A DNA stretch of 64,000 nt from Streptomyces sp. DH12 (lineage in GTDB: Bacteria > Actinomycetota > Actinomycetes > Streptomycetales > Streptomycetaceae), in NCBI RefSeq assembly GCF_020873895.1, contig NZ_JAHWGT010000029.1:27743-91742 (forward strand). Direction: 5' to 3'. A program made the position numbers and the translations under genes. The notes under the pieces are model-generated. The model was not told the DNA's origin. It saw only the letters and a list, made by a program, of their open reading frames with translations, and made no database searches. Positions 1 through 9,081 of this stretch are shown here, piece after piece. Each line of letters starts with the position of its first letter. Positions within the stretch are counted from its first letter, which is position 1.

Positions 1-1
1 A

Positions 2-388
2 CTGACCGGCGCCACCAACCTCACCAAGGCCATCGCCGCCATCGACGGGTTCTCCCTGGAGAACCAGGAGATCACCACCCCGGACCTCGAATCCACGTTC
101 AACAGCAAGATCCCCGGCGACGACGAGGCCGCCGACTCCAGCATCACCTTCTACGAGGACGACACCTCCAGCCTCATGGAGGAGGCCCTCGCCAAGGGCA
201 CCACCGGCTTCATCGTCTTCCTCCGCAAGGGCGACGTCCCCGCCTCCAAGAGCCTGGACAGTTTCCCGGTGCGCGTGGCCTCCCGCTCCCCGCAGATCAC
301 CGTGGAGAACGAGGCCGCCAAGTGGGTCGCCCGCTTCAGCATCACGGACACTCCGACGCTCGACGCCGCCGTCCCGGCCGCCACCTGA
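2..388 (+). CDS. Major tail (tube) protein, C-terminal part
   Basis: This reading frame is open from the left edge, so the start lies outside the window; 128 residues are visible. The visible part has the mixed beta pattern of siphovirus tube proteins, with the stretch FIVFLRKGD and a C-terminal SITDTPTLDAAVPAAT tail. The call rests mainly on context: it sits directly before a tail assembly chaperone and tape measure gene, which is the usual siphovirus order. The family role is to polymerise into the tail tube around the tape measure protein. The identity is an inference and the fold itself is not proven by the fragment. Confidence 0.75.
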   Translation: MTGATNLTKAIAAIDGFSLENQEITTPDLESTFNSKIPGDDEAADSSITFYEDDTSSLMEEALAKGTTGFIVFLRKGDVPASKSLDSFPVRVASRSPQITVENEAAKWVARFSITDTPTLDAAVPAAT

Positions 389-405
389 CCCACCCCCCTT
401 GAGTT

Positions 406-459
406 CCTGGCCGGGCCCGACGGTGTTCGGGAAGGGGCGCCGCACGGCGCCCGGCCAGG
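406..459 (+). terminator. Hairpin after the tail tube gene
   Basis: CCTGGCCGGGC at 406-416 pairs perfectly with GCCCGGCCAGG at 449-459, and GGGGCGCC/GGCGCC forms a second stem inside. No long T run follows. It may attenuate transcription after the highly expressed tube gene, a common arrangement, but this is an inference. Confidence 0.5.
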
Positions 460-489
460 TCCCCCCTTCCCCGACGGAGGACCACCCTC

Positions 490-1056
490 ATGCCCAGCAA
501 GACCACCAGCAGCCCGAATCCGCCCGCCGAAGCCGTCGCGAAGGACGCCCACTGGGCGGCCAAGACGGCCAAGCTGGAGCGGCTGCGGAGCCGGCAGCGA
601 CCGACCACGAAGCTCACCATCTGCGACGACCCCACCGTCCGCCGGGCCCTGGACGACGCCCGCCATAGGCACCTCCTTGCCACCGTCAAGGCCGACGGCG
701 CCCCGGACGACACCGCAGCCCAGCAGGCGCTGCGCGACGCCGAGCAGCGCCTCAGCGAGGCCCAGGCTGCGTTCGACGAGGCGGCGATCTGCCTGACCTT
801 CCAGGCGCTGGAGCGACCCGCGTTCGAGGCGCTGCGCCGCGCGCACCCGCCGACCGAGGAGCAGGCCGAGGACGGGCAGATCGTCAACGTCGCGTCCATC
901 GCACCGGAGCTGATCGCCGCCTCCAGCCTCGACGGAATCACCGTCGATCTCGCCGGCGAGTTCCTCGACACCTGGGCCGAAGCCGAAGCCATTCAGCTGT
1001 TCCACGCGGCGTGGGATGTCCAGTCGGTCATTCGGGCTGACGTGGGAAAAGGCTGA
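490..1056 (+). CDS. Tail assembly chaperone, short form (G-like)
   Basis: This 188-residue protein starts at an ATG preceded by GACGGAGGACC, a good ribosome binding site. It is charged and helical (EQRLSEAQAAFDEAAICLTFQAL) with no membrane segment. Siphoviruses encode a tail assembly chaperone between the tube and tape measure genes, usually as a short form plus a longer form made by ribosomal frameshifting. Both are present here: a slippery heptamer lies six bases before the stop, and a second reading frame continues to 1466. The chaperone is expected to hold the tape measure protein during tube assembly and is normally absent from the virion. Confidence 0.85.
   Translation: MPSKTTSSPNPPAEAVAKDAHWAAKTAKLERLRSRQRPTTKLTICDDPTVRRALDDARHRHLLATVKADGAPDDTAAQQALRDAEQRLSEAQAAFDEAAICLTFQALERPAFEALRRAHPPTEEQAEDGQIVNVASIAPELIAASSLDGITVDLAGEFLDTWAEAEAIQLFHAAWDVQSVIRADVGKG
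1044..1050 (+). promoter_or_regulatory. Programmed -1 ribosomal frameshift site GGGAAAA
   Basis: The zero-frame codons here read GTG GGA AAA GGC TGA, so G-GGA-AAA has exactly the X XXY YYZ form of a -1 slippery heptamer. Slipping back one base avoids the TGA at 1054 and enters a frame that is open from 1041 to the stop at 1464. The product would be about 325 residues. The position, at the very end of the chaperone gene before the tape measure gene, is the conserved place for this event. Confidence 0.85.
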
Positions 1057-1466
1057 TCGCCGATGAGCAGCTGCGCGCCGAGCTGGAGCTGTGCGACCGG
1101 TGGGGCATCCCCCACAGCCTGTTCCTCGGCGCCGGCGACGGCCGCTGGACACCCCGCGACCGGGAGAAGGCCCTCGCCTACCGGGCCTACCAGCGCACCG
1201 TGTGCCCGCAGTGTGGCACCCGCCACGACGAGTGGGACCACGGCGGGCCCGACGAGGAAGACCAGTACGTCGCGGTCGGCCAGCGCTGCGTCGGCTGCCA
1301 GGCAATCGCCGACAAACAGCAGGAGCTGGAGAAGCGCGACGTCGACCTGCACGGCATGAAGATCGCGCTCCTGCCCGTCGCGGTGCACGCCGCGATGCAG
1401 GCGGAGCGGGAGCTGCACAAGGCCCGGCGCGGGCGTCGCGCCTGGGACGACGAGGACGACGAGTAG
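1050..1466 (+). CDS. Tail assembly chaperone, frameshift extension (GT-like)
   Basis: This frame has no convincing start of its own and is entered from the upstream chaperone by a -1 shift at 1044-1050. It adds 138 residues. The extension carries CPQCG followed about 32 residues later by CVGC, a plausible four-cysteine zinc site, then a basic and acidic tail ending DDEDDE. The arrangement matches the T domain of phage chaperones, which binds the tape measure protein. The stop is 12 bases before the tape measure start. Confidence 0.8.
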   Translation, partial: RLIADEQLRAELELCDRWGIPHSLFLGAGDGRWTPRDREKALAYRAYQRTVCPQCGTRHDEWDHGGPDEEDQYVAVGQRCVGCQAIADKQQELEKRDVDLHGMKIALLPVAVHAAMQAERELHKARRGRRAWDDEDDE

Positions 1467-1478
1467 AAGGGAGGGCCG

Positions 1479-4400
1479 GTGTCCAACTGGACCCTGTCGG
1501 TGGACCTGCGCGGGCAGGGAACGGACCTGGCGCGCACGCTGCGCCAGAACGCCGGCCACGCCCGCACCCTCGGTGCTGCCGTCCGCAGCACCCAGCGCGA
1601 CATCCGCAGCCTCGGCACCACCTCCCGGACCGCCGCCGGCCACGTCCGCGCCCTCGGCCAGGCGACCGACACCACACGCAGCGCACTCCTGCGTCTCGAC
1701 GCCCAGGCTGCGCGGACCGAACGTCGACTCCGCAGCCTCGGCGCCCAGGCCCGGACGCTGCGCACCCAGCTCGCCCAGCTCCAGTCCGACATCCGCATCG
1801 CCGTCCGTCTGGACGACGAGACCGGCCCCGGGGCGGCCGCCGTTCGCTCGACGCTCGACGCGCTACGCGCCGAGAGCGCCGGCATCGCCGTCCGCCTCGA
1901 CGACGACACCGCCACGACGGCGGCCGCCGTACGCACCACGCTCGACGACCTACGGGCCAGCGCCACCAGCATCGCCGTCCGCCTGGACGACGAGACCGCT
2001 CCCGGCGCCACCGCCATCCGCGCCGCCCTCGACCAGCTGCGCGCCGAGAGCGCCACCATCTCCGTACGCCTCGACGACGACACCAGCACCGCAACGACCG
2101 CCGTCCGGGCCTCACTGGCAGCCCTGCGCGCCGAGAGCCCCGTCAACCTCACCGTCGACGTGCGCCTGCGCAACGCCGCAGCCGCCGAGCGGGCCCTGCG
2201 CCAAATCCAAGACGCCGCCCAGGACGCCTTCCGGCGCCTGGCCGTCCTCGAACGTCGAGCCCTGCGCACCGCGAACGCGCTGAACGAGCTGCGCACCGCA
2301 GCCCGGGGCGCCGCCGGGGAACTGCGGCGCCTGGACCGCGCCGCGGACGGGGCGAACGGCCGCCTGGGCGACCTGTCCACCAGCACGCGCACCCTGCGCT
2401 CCGACATGGACGACCTGGACGGATCCCTCACCCAGGTCACCGGCCGCATGGGCGACCTACGCGGTGGCCTGGGCAGCGTCAGCAGCGCCCAGGCGGGCAC
2501 CTCCCGGAGCACCAAGGGCCTCATCCTCGGGGCCGTCGCCCTGGCCACCGCGCTCATCCCCATCGCCGCCCAGGTCGGACCCCTCGCCACAGGGTTCGTG
2601 GCAGCCGCCGCCGGGGCCGGCGCGCTCGGCGTGGCCATCGGCGGGCAGATCAAGCACATCGCGGACGCCGCCGAGGCGGAGAAGAAGTACCAGGAGGCAG
2701 TCGAGAAGCACGGCAAGACCTCGGAGCAGGCCGCCGAGGCCGAGCGGGCGATGCTCCGGCAGATGGCGCAGATACCGGAGCCGACCCGCCGCGCGACCGC
2801 CGCCTTCCAGAACTTCAAGGACGAGTACGTCGACTGGTCCGACTCGCTGGCCGGCGACACCATGCCGATCGCCGAGAACACCTTCACGATCCTCACCGAC
2901 TTCTTCCCCCACCTCACCCCGATGGTCCGCGGCTCCAGCCGGGAGGTGCAGCGCTTCCAGGCGATCGTCGCCGGGGGCATGCAGACCGACCGGTTCGAGG
3001 ACTTCATGGACCGCGCCGCGGAGTTCTCCACCGAGACCCTCGCCCGCCTGAACTCCGGCATGGTCCGCCTCACCACCGGCATGGACACCGGCGAGGTCGG
3101 CGGCGACATCCGCGAGTTCTTCGACTTCGCGGAACAGCACGGCCCGCTCGTCGGCGAGACCCTGTCCGAGATCGCCCGCATGGCCATGCACCTGCTCACC
3201 GCCGCGGCCGACACCGGCGTCGGCGTGCTCACCCTCGTCAACGCCCTGGCCAGCCTCATCAACGCCATCCCCACCGACGTGCTGTCCACGATGCTCCAGC
3301 TGTACACGGTGATGAAGCTGGTCGGGCTCGGCGCGGCGGCGCTCGCCGCCGTCACCGGCCCCGCCGCCGCAGGCAGGCTCGCCGCGTACTTCGCCGTCAT
3401 GCGCGCCGCCGGTGTCGCCCCCACCCTGCGCGCCACCGCCGGCTCGATGTCCGCCGTCACCAAGGCATCCATCGGCCTGGGCGTCCTGGCCGTCGCCGCC
3501 ATCGGCATCAGCAAGCTCGCCGACAAGGCGCGCGGCGCCCCGCCGGACGTCGACCGGCTCACCACCAGCCTCAAGAATCTCGCCGAGACCGGGAAGTTCA
3601 CCGGCGAGCTGGCCGACACCTTCGGCGACATCGACGGCGTCATCGAGAAGCTGGAGAAGCTCGGGCAGGCGACGAAGGACCAGCAGAAGTACGTCGACTC
3701 CTTCCAGGGCAGCGGCATGGTCGGCGCCCTCGACGACCTGCGGGCCGGCGCCAACGACCTGTGGCAGGACCTCACCCGCGGCGAGCAGTCCATCACCGCG
3801 CTGAAGGACGACTTCAAGGGCCTGGACGAGGCGCTCGCCGGGATGGCGAAGTCCGGGTACGGCGAGCAGGCCGCCGAGGACTACGCCCTGATCCAGTCCG
3901 CCGCGCGCGGGGCCGGGGTCTCCACCAAGGAACTCGCGCAAGCCTTCCCGCAGTACCAGGCCGCGCTGGAGGCCACCGCCGCCGAGCAGCGGCTCGTCGC
4001 CTCCGGGATGGGCCTGTTCGGCGAGCAGGCCCTGGCGACGAAGGCCAAGCTCGACAGCCAGAAGGCGTCCGCAGACGGACTGCGCGGCGCCATCCAGGCC
4101 CTCAACGACGTCAACCGCGCCGGACTCGGCGGGATGATCGCCTTCGAGCAGGCCATCGACGACGCCGCCAAGGCCGCCAAGGACAACGCCGGCCAGCTCC
4201 AGATGACCGAGGGGAGGCTGGACCTCAACAGCGAGAAGGCGCGCAAGGCAGCAACCGGTCTTCAGGACCTCGCCACGGCGACCGACGAGGCCGCGGCCGC
4301 CGCACGCGAGGCCAACGCCCCCTGGAGCGAGATCCAGGCCATCCACGACCGCGGACGCAAGGCGTTCCTGGAAGCCGCCGCCGCCATGGGTCTGGAAGCG

Positions 4401-6140
4401 CAGGAAGCCGAGGCGCTGCGCCAGCGGCTCCTCGACCTCCCCGATGAGCGTTCCACCCGCGTCACGATGCAGACCGAGGACGCCGTCGCCGGCCTCGAGT
4501 CCGTTATCGCGAAGCTCAAGGTCACGCCGAGCGGGAAATCCATCACCGTCACCGCCCTGACCCAGGGCGCCAAGGAGATGCTCAACGACCTGGGCTACAC
4601 GACGAAGACCCTGCCCGACGGGCGGGTGATGGTCACCGCGAAGACCGGCCAGGCCATCGACGGCCTCGCCGCCGTCCGAGCGGCGCGCGACGCCCTCCAG
4701 GACAAGACCATCACCATCACGACCCGCCGGGTCGTCACCCAGCAGTACATCACGGAGACCTCCGGCGAGACGCGGCGCAGAGACAAGCTCCCGGCGGGCC
4801 ACTACGCCGACGGCGGCATCGTCCACGCCGCGAACGGCCTGCTCGTCCCCGGCTACGCCCCCCGCCAGGACACCGTGCTGTCCCTGCTCTCCCCGGGCGA
4901 AGGGGTCCTCGTCCCCGAGACCGTCCGCAAGCTCGGCGCCGCCTCCGGAATGGGCAGCCACGGAGTCATCAAGGCCCTCAACGCCTGGGGCCGCTACGGC
5001 ACCGACATGACCGCGTTCGCCGACGGCGGCATCGCCGCCCCGCAGCGGTTCGCCGACGGCGGGATCAGCACCTCCTACGACCCCACCGAGCTGTACACCC
5101 TCTCCGGGATCGCCTCCTCCTCCCGCGACGACAAGGGGAAGTTCTCCCCGGCGATGTTCGGCCGGCGCCTCACCTCGTCCCTCCGCGTGGCGCGCGCCTG
5201 GCGCAAGGACCTCGCCACGGTCGCTGCCCGGGCCGGGCAGGACGTCGCGGACGCGCTGGAGGCGATGGGCGAGGACGGCGTCGAGCTCACCCGGAAGATG
5301 GCCAACGGCTCCGCGAAGTACACCCGGCAGATGGCCGCGTCCCTGAAGGCTCTCGCCGACGTCTCCAAGGCCACCCTCGGCGACTACACCGGGCAGCTCA
5401 CCAAGACGGTCAAGGACCAGACCGCGTTCCAGAACAACCTGCTCAAGCTCGCCGCGCAGGGGAACACCGACCTGGCCAAGGCGCTCGCCGAGCAGGGAGA
5501 CCAAGCCGCCGCCGACCTCGCGGCCGCCGCGGTGAAGGACCCGCGCCGGGCCCGGCACGCCAACACCGCCGCCCGCCAAGCGGCCAACGCCCTGTCCCCG
5601 GACCAGGTCGAGCAGTTGGTCGCCATCATCGGCGCCATCGCCACCTCCAAGACGGGCATCCACGACGTCGCCGCGACGACCGGGCTGGGGGAGGACGACA
5701 TCATCGCCGTCGCGACGAAGGCGTCCACCCGGATCAAGTCCGCTCTCGGCCCGCGCGCATCCCGGTTCCTCGCCGACCTCGCCCGCGCGAGCAAGGGCCT
5801 GTCCTACGCCGACGGCGGCATCCGGGAGGGCATCTACTCCACCGTCGGCGGCGCCGTCACCTTCGCCGAGCCCCAGACCGGCGGGGAGGCGTTCATCCCG
5901 CTCGGCGCGAACAAGCGCCGCGCCGCCACGAAGGTCCTCGCCGACGTCGCCGGACGCTTCGGCCTGGGCCTGACCGACATCCAGGCATCCCGGCAGGTCG
6001 TCGTCGTGAAGGAGGGCGGCGACACCTACGTCACCGTCCCCGCCGTCCGCACCGGCGCCACCGCAGCAGACATCGGCGCGCAGGTCGGCCGGCAGGTCCG
6101 CCGAGCCAGCAGGGGAGGGGTGGCAGCCCGTGGCAAGTGA
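1479..6140 (+). CDS. Tape measure protein
   Basis: This is a 1553-residue protein with a GTG start 6 bases after GAAGGGAGGG. The first 350 residues are long amphipathic helices and include four tandem 29-residue repeats. A hydrophobic segment near residues 347-390 (ALATALIPIAAQ, then Ala/Gly-rich) is followed by more helical sequence. The C-terminal part has glycine-rich ADGGI motifs and LLSPGEGVLVPETVRKLG, common near the end of actinophage tape measure proteins. No lysozyme or peptidase domain is obvious. Length sets tail length: at roughly 1.5 angstroms per residue the tail would be about 230 nm, a family rule of thumb. Confidence 0.93.
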   Translation: MSNWTLSVDLRGQGTDLARTLRQNAGHARTLGAAVRSTQRDIRSLGTTSRTAAGHVRALGQATDTTRSALLRLDAQAARTERRLRSLGAQARTLRTQLAQLQSDIRIAVRLDDETGPGAAAVRSTLDALRAESAGIAVRLDDDTATTAAAVRTTLDDLRASATSIAVRLDDETAPGATAIRAALDQLRAESATISVRLDDDTSTATTAVRASLAALRAESPVNLTVDVRLRNAAAAERALRQIQDAAQDAFRRLAVLERRALRTANALNELRTAARGAAGELRRLDRAADGANGRLGDLSTSTRTLRSDMDDLDGSLTQVTGRMGDLRGGLGSVSSAQAGTSRSTKGLILGAVALATALIPIAAQVGPLATGFVAAAAGAGALGVAIGGQIKHIADAAEAEKKYQEAVEKHGKTSEQAAEAERAMLRQMAQIPEPTRRATAAFQNFKDEYVDWSDSLAGDTMPIAENTFTILTDFFPHLTPMVRGSSREVQRFQAIVAGGMQTDRFEDFMDRAAEFSTETLARLNSGMVRLTTGMDTGEVGGDIREFFDFAEQHGPLVGETLSEIARMAMHLLTAAADTGVGVLTLVNALASLINAIPTDVLSTMLQLYTVMKLVGLGAAALAAVTGPAAAGRLAAYFAVMRAAGVAPTLRATAGSMSAVTKASIGLGVLAVAAIGISKLADKARGAPPDVDRLTTSLKNLAETGKFTGELADTFGDIDGVIEKLEKLGQATKDQQKYVDSFQGSGMVGALDDLRAGANDLWQDLTRGEQSITALKDDFKGLDEALAGMAKSGYGEQAAEDYALIQSAARGAGVSTKELAQAFPQYQAALEATAAEQRLVASGMGLFGEQALATKAKLDSQKASADGLRGAIQALNDVNRAGLGGMIAFEQAIDDAAKAAKDNAGQLQMTEGRLDLNSEKARKAATGLQDLATATDEAAAAAREANAPWSEIQAIHDRGRKAFLEAAAAMGLEAQEAEALRQRLLDLPDERSTRVTMQTEDAVAGLESVIAKLKVTPSGKSITVTALTQGAKEMLNDLGYTTKTLPDGRVMVTAKTGQAIDGLAAVRAARDALQDKTITITTRRVVTQQYITETSGETRRRDKLPAGHYADGGIVHAANGLLVPGYAPRQDTVLSLLSPGEGVLVPETVRKLGAASGMGSHGVIKALNAWGRYGTDMTAFADGGIAAPQRFADGGISTSYDPTELYTLSGIASSSRDDKGKFSPAMFGRRLTSSLRVARAWRKDLATVAARAGQDVADALEAMGEDGVELTRKMANGSAKYTRQMAASLKALADVSKATLGDYTGQLTKTVKDQTAFQNNLLKLAAQGNTDLAKALAEQGDQAAADLAAAAVKDPRRARHANTAARQAANALSPDQVEQLVAIIGAIATSKTGIHDVAATTGLGEDDIIAVATKASTRIKSALGPRASRFLADLARASKGLSYADGGIREGIYSTVGGAVTFAEPQTGGEAFIPLGANKRRAATKVLADVAGRFGLGLTDIQASRQVVVVKEGGDTYVTVPAVRTGATAADIGAQVGRQVRRASRGGVAARGK
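1797..2144 (+). repeat. Four tandem 87-bp coding repeats in the tape measure gene
   Basis: Units start at 1797, 1884, 1971 and 2058. Each encodes 29 residues opening with I(A/S)VRLDD(E/D)T and closing with a variant of LRAES. The units differ at many third positions and several residues, so the duplication is not recent. Repeat gain or loss would change the encoded tail length in 29-residue steps. Confidence 0.9.
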
Positions 6141-7035
6141 GCCCGTACTGTCCGATGGGCAGGTCGACCTGTGCGGCACCGTCATCGGCCGCGGCACCAC
6201 CGTCAACCTCATCGAGATCACCGGCCTGGGCCGGCCCCCGGTCCGCGACAACGACCGCGACCAGCCCGGGCACGACGGGTCCTGGCCGGGCCCGGACTAC
6301 TTCGTGCCCCGGTCCGTGCAGATCGACGCCGCCATCAAGACCCCCGGCGACCCCACCGCGTGCGAGACGATGCTCGCTACCCTCCAGCAGCCCGCCTGGG
6401 ACCCGACCGTCCGGCTCGCCGGCGGCGCCACCATGCACCTGCGGATCAAGCGCCCCGGCCGCCCGACCAAGCGCCTGGAGGGCCGCCTGCGCCGCCTCGA
6501 ATCCGAGTACGCGCAGGTCAAGCACGGCTACATGCCCCTGGACATCGAGTTCGTCGCCACCGACCCCACCTGGTACGCCGACACCGAGACCGTCACCGAG
6601 ATCCCCCTCGGCTGGCTCACCGGGGGCGGCTTCGCCGCGCCCGTGGCCGCACCGATCTACGTCCAGGACGGCGCCACGGCCGCCGACCGGCCCGGCTGGG
6701 CCACCAACGCGGGCACCGCCGACGCCTGGCCCATCATCCGCATCACCGGGCCCTGCTCCAACGTGACGATCATCCACGTCGACAGCGGCCGGACCCTCGC
6801 CATGCCGACCCTGAGCCTCACCGCCGGGCAGTGGGTGCAGATCGACACCCGGCCCGGGCACCGCACCGTCACCCGGGAGACCGGCGGCAACGCCACCTCC
6901 CTGCTCACCCCCGCCTCCCGGATCGACCTGTTCTCCCTGCCGCCCGGCACCAGCGAGATGCGGTGGACTGCGTTCGACCACACCAACACCGCCCGCATGC
7001 GCCTGACCTGGCGCGACGCCTACACCGCCCTCTGA
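6130..7035 (+). CDS. Distal tail protein (Dit-like)
   Basis: This 301-residue protein overlaps the end of the tape measure gene by 11 bases and starts at GTG after GGGGAGGGGTGGCAGCC. It opens with a beta-rich domain containing LIEITGLGRPPVRDND and a long loop, followed by FVPRSVQIDAAIK and a second beta-rich half. This matches siphovirus phage tail family (Dit) proteins, which cap the tube and join it to the baseplate or fibre. Its position directly after the tape measure gene supports the call. No catalytic motif is visible. Confidence 0.75.
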   Translation: MASEPVLSDGQVDLCGTVIGRGTTVNLIEITGLGRPPVRDNDRDQPGHDGSWPGPDYFVPRSVQIDAAIKTPGDPTACETMLATLQQPAWDPTVRLAGGATMHLRIKRPGRPTKRLEGRLRRLESEYAQVKHGYMPLDIEFVATDPTWYADTETVTEIPLGWLTGGGFAAPVAAPIYVQDGATAADRPGWATNAGTADAWPIIRITGPCSNVTIIHVDSGRTLAMPTLSLTAGQWVQIDTRPGHRTVTRETGGNATSLLTPASRIDLFSLPPGTSEMRWTAFDHTNTARMRLTWRDAYTAL

Positions 7036-7045
7036 GGAGCCCGCC

Positions 7046-7984
7046 GTGACCCTGATCCCGCAGCCGATCCTCGTCAACGGGGCGACCCACTCCGCGCAGC
7101 AGTTCCGCCTGCTCGTCGAGGACCTGTCCCGGGGCAACGAGGGCATCACCCGCGGCACCGACATGAAAGTCACCCAGCTCGGCACCCCCGGCGGCAGCGT
7201 GCAGGTCGCCTCCGGCACCGGTGTCGTCCGCGGCCGCTTCGCCGCCTTCCAGGGCACCTACTCGGTCGCGAACGTCGGCTCCACGACCGTCGCCATCGCC
7301 GGCACCGGCGGCACCCCGCGCTCCGACCTGCTCATCCTGCGCATCGAGGACCCCCAGTACGAGGGCGTCCTTGACCCGGCCGTCGACGCCGTCGCCTACT
7401 TCCAGGTCATCTCCAACGTCTCCTCCACCGCCACCGCGATTCCCGACGGGCGCACCGGCATCCCCCTCGCCCGGATCGACATCCCCGCCTCCACCTCCAC
7501 CATCACCGACGCGATGATCGTGGACGTCCGGAAGATCGCCAACCCGCGCCGGGAGCGGGAACTACTGCCCCCGCAGTCGCCCACCGCCCTCAGCGCGCTG
7601 ATCGGCGCCAGCACCACCTACTCCTACTTCTCCACCGCCCCGGGCTGGAACATCGCCGTCCCCTCCTGGGCGAGCACCGCCCGCGTCCGCGTCGACGGGT
7701 CCGCGCTGCGCCTGACCACCGCCGACTTCTACGGCGGCTTCCGCGCGACCCTCGGCGCCTCCCTCGTCCTGCAGAACGTCACCATCGACGACAACGGCGG
7801 CGCGACCACCCGCCGCGTACAGTCGGTGTCCGCCGACACCCTCACCATCCCCGACGCCTACCGCGGCACCACCCAGCTCCTCCGCGCCCAGGCCGCCGGG
7901 TACTCCGGCAACGCCGGCCGGATCGCCGTCGACCCCTCCTCCACCCTGATCGGCGACATCGAGTTCATCGAGGCGCCCCGATGA
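7046..7984 (+). CDS. Minor tail / baseplate protein
   Basis: This 312-residue protein starts at GTG after GAGGAG that overlaps the previous stop. It has a beta-rich N-terminal half (GGSVQVASGTGVVRGRF, then SDLLILRIEDPQYEG), a middle segment of small domains and a C-terminal half rich in Thr, Ala and Gly. It shares the pattern of actinophage minor tail proteins located between Dit and the fibre. The exact role cannot be assigned. Its stop overlaps the next start as ATGA, indicating translational coupling. Confidence 0.65.
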   Translation: MTLIPQPILVNGATHSAQQFRLLVEDLSRGNEGITRGTDMKVTQLGTPGGSVQVASGTGVVRGRFAAFQGTYSVANVGSTTVAIAGTGGTPRSDLLILRIEDPQYEGVLDPAVDAVAYFQVISNVSSTATAIPDGRTGIPLARIDIPASTSTITDAMIVDVRKIANPRRERELLPPQSPTALSALIGASTTYSYFSTAPGWNIAVPSWASTARVRVDGSALRLTTADFYGGFRATLGASLVLQNVTIDDNGGATTRRVQSVSADTLTIPDAYRGTTQLLRAQAAGYSGNAGRIAVDPSSTLIGDIEFIEAPR

Positions 7985-9081
7985 CCAGCCAGGACCGGAT
8001 CCTCACCCAGCACGCCCTGACCGGCGAGTGGCTGTCCATGACCCTGCCCCTGCGCGACCTGGAGTACGGGCCCGAGCTGTGCGGGCCCGGCAGCCTGTCG
8101 GGCACGCTGGCGCCGCGCCTGCTGGCCCAGCACCCCACCCTCGCCGACCCCGGCACCACGAACATCTACGTCGAGTCCGACGGCGAGATCCAGTGGGGCG
8201 GCCTCGTCTGGGACGTCCGCACCCAAGGCGATCAGCTCGCCCTCGAGGCCGCGTCCTGGTCCTCCTACGCCCAGCACCGCCACGACCTCGACGGCGAGCT
8301 CGGCGGCCGCGGCCCCTACACCAACGCCGACCCCTGCAAGGTCGTCCGCGACATCTGGGCCTACCTCCAGTCGGTACCCGACGGGAACCTCGGCGTCCTC
8401 GTCGACTCCACCACCTCCACGGCGAAGGTCGGCACCCCCGCGGACCCCTACAGCTTTCCGTTCTGGGAGCACCCCAACCTCGGGGACCGGATGGACGACC
8501 TCGTCTCCGGCGACGCCACCCCCGACTACACCTGCACCACCACCTGGAACGCCGACAAGACGGCGGTGGTGAAGCGGATCCGCCTCGGCTGGCCCCGCCT
8601 GGGCGCCCGCCGCACCGACATCTCCTTCGCCTCCGGCGTAAACATCGTCGAGGACCCCGAGATCCAGCTCGCCGGCGACGACTACGCCCAGGTCGTCATC
8701 GCCGCCGGCGCCGGGGACGGCCGCGCCAAGCGCCGCCAGATCTCCGCCGTCCGCAACGGCCGCCTCCGCCTCGAACACGTCCTGGACCTGCCCGACATCA
8801 AGGCCAACGACGTCCTCGCCGCCCGCGCCTCCGCCGAACGCGCCGTACGCCAGAACCTCGGCACCGTCGAGCAGATCACCATCCGCGACACCCCCGCCGC
8901 GCCGTTCGGCTCCTGGCAGGTCGGTGACGACATCTACACCCGCGTCCACAACGCCTGGACCAACTACACCGGCTGGTGCCGCGTCACCGGCTGGACGATC
9001 CGCCCCCACGCCGTCGGCGGGCCGCAGGCCACCATCAGCCTCCGCCCGGCCGACACCTACCAGTACGGAGGCACCACGTGA
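7981..9081 (+). CDS. Minor tail protein (Tal/Gp37-like)
   Basis: This 366-residue protein starts at the ATG of an ATGA overlap. It is rich in Trp and beta strands, with LTGEWLSMTLPLRDLEYG near the N-terminus and LTGTLAPRLL-like spacing after it. Proteins of this type follow Dit in many actinophages and form the tail tip or hub; the layout resembles ReqiPepy6 Gp37-like proteins. No peptidase motif is evident. Its stop overlaps the next GTG by four bases. Confidence 0.65.
   Translation: MTSQDRILTQHALTGEWLSMTLPLRDLEYGPELCGPGSLSGTLAPRLLAQHPTLADPGTTNIYVESDGEIQWGGLVWDVRTQGDQLALEAASWSSYAQHRHDLDGELGGRGPYTNADPCKVVRDIWAYLQSVPDGNLGVLVDSTTSTAKVGTPADPYSFPFWEHPNLGDRMDDLVSGDATPDYTCTTTWNADKTAVVKRIRLGWPRLGARRTDISFASGVNIVEDPEIQLAGDDYAQVVIAAGAGDGRAKRRQISAVRNGRLRLEHVLDLPDIKANDVLAARASAERAVRQNLGTVEQITIRDTPAAPFGSWQVGDDIYTRVHNAWTNYTGWCRVTGWTIRPHAVGGPQATISLRPADTYQYGGTT

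Noticed and set aside
2457-6251. 1264-codon open frame on the minus strand opposite the tape measure gene
   Set aside because: It is an antisense shadow caused by high GC at third positions. The plus frame has clear tape measure features and a ribosome binding site.
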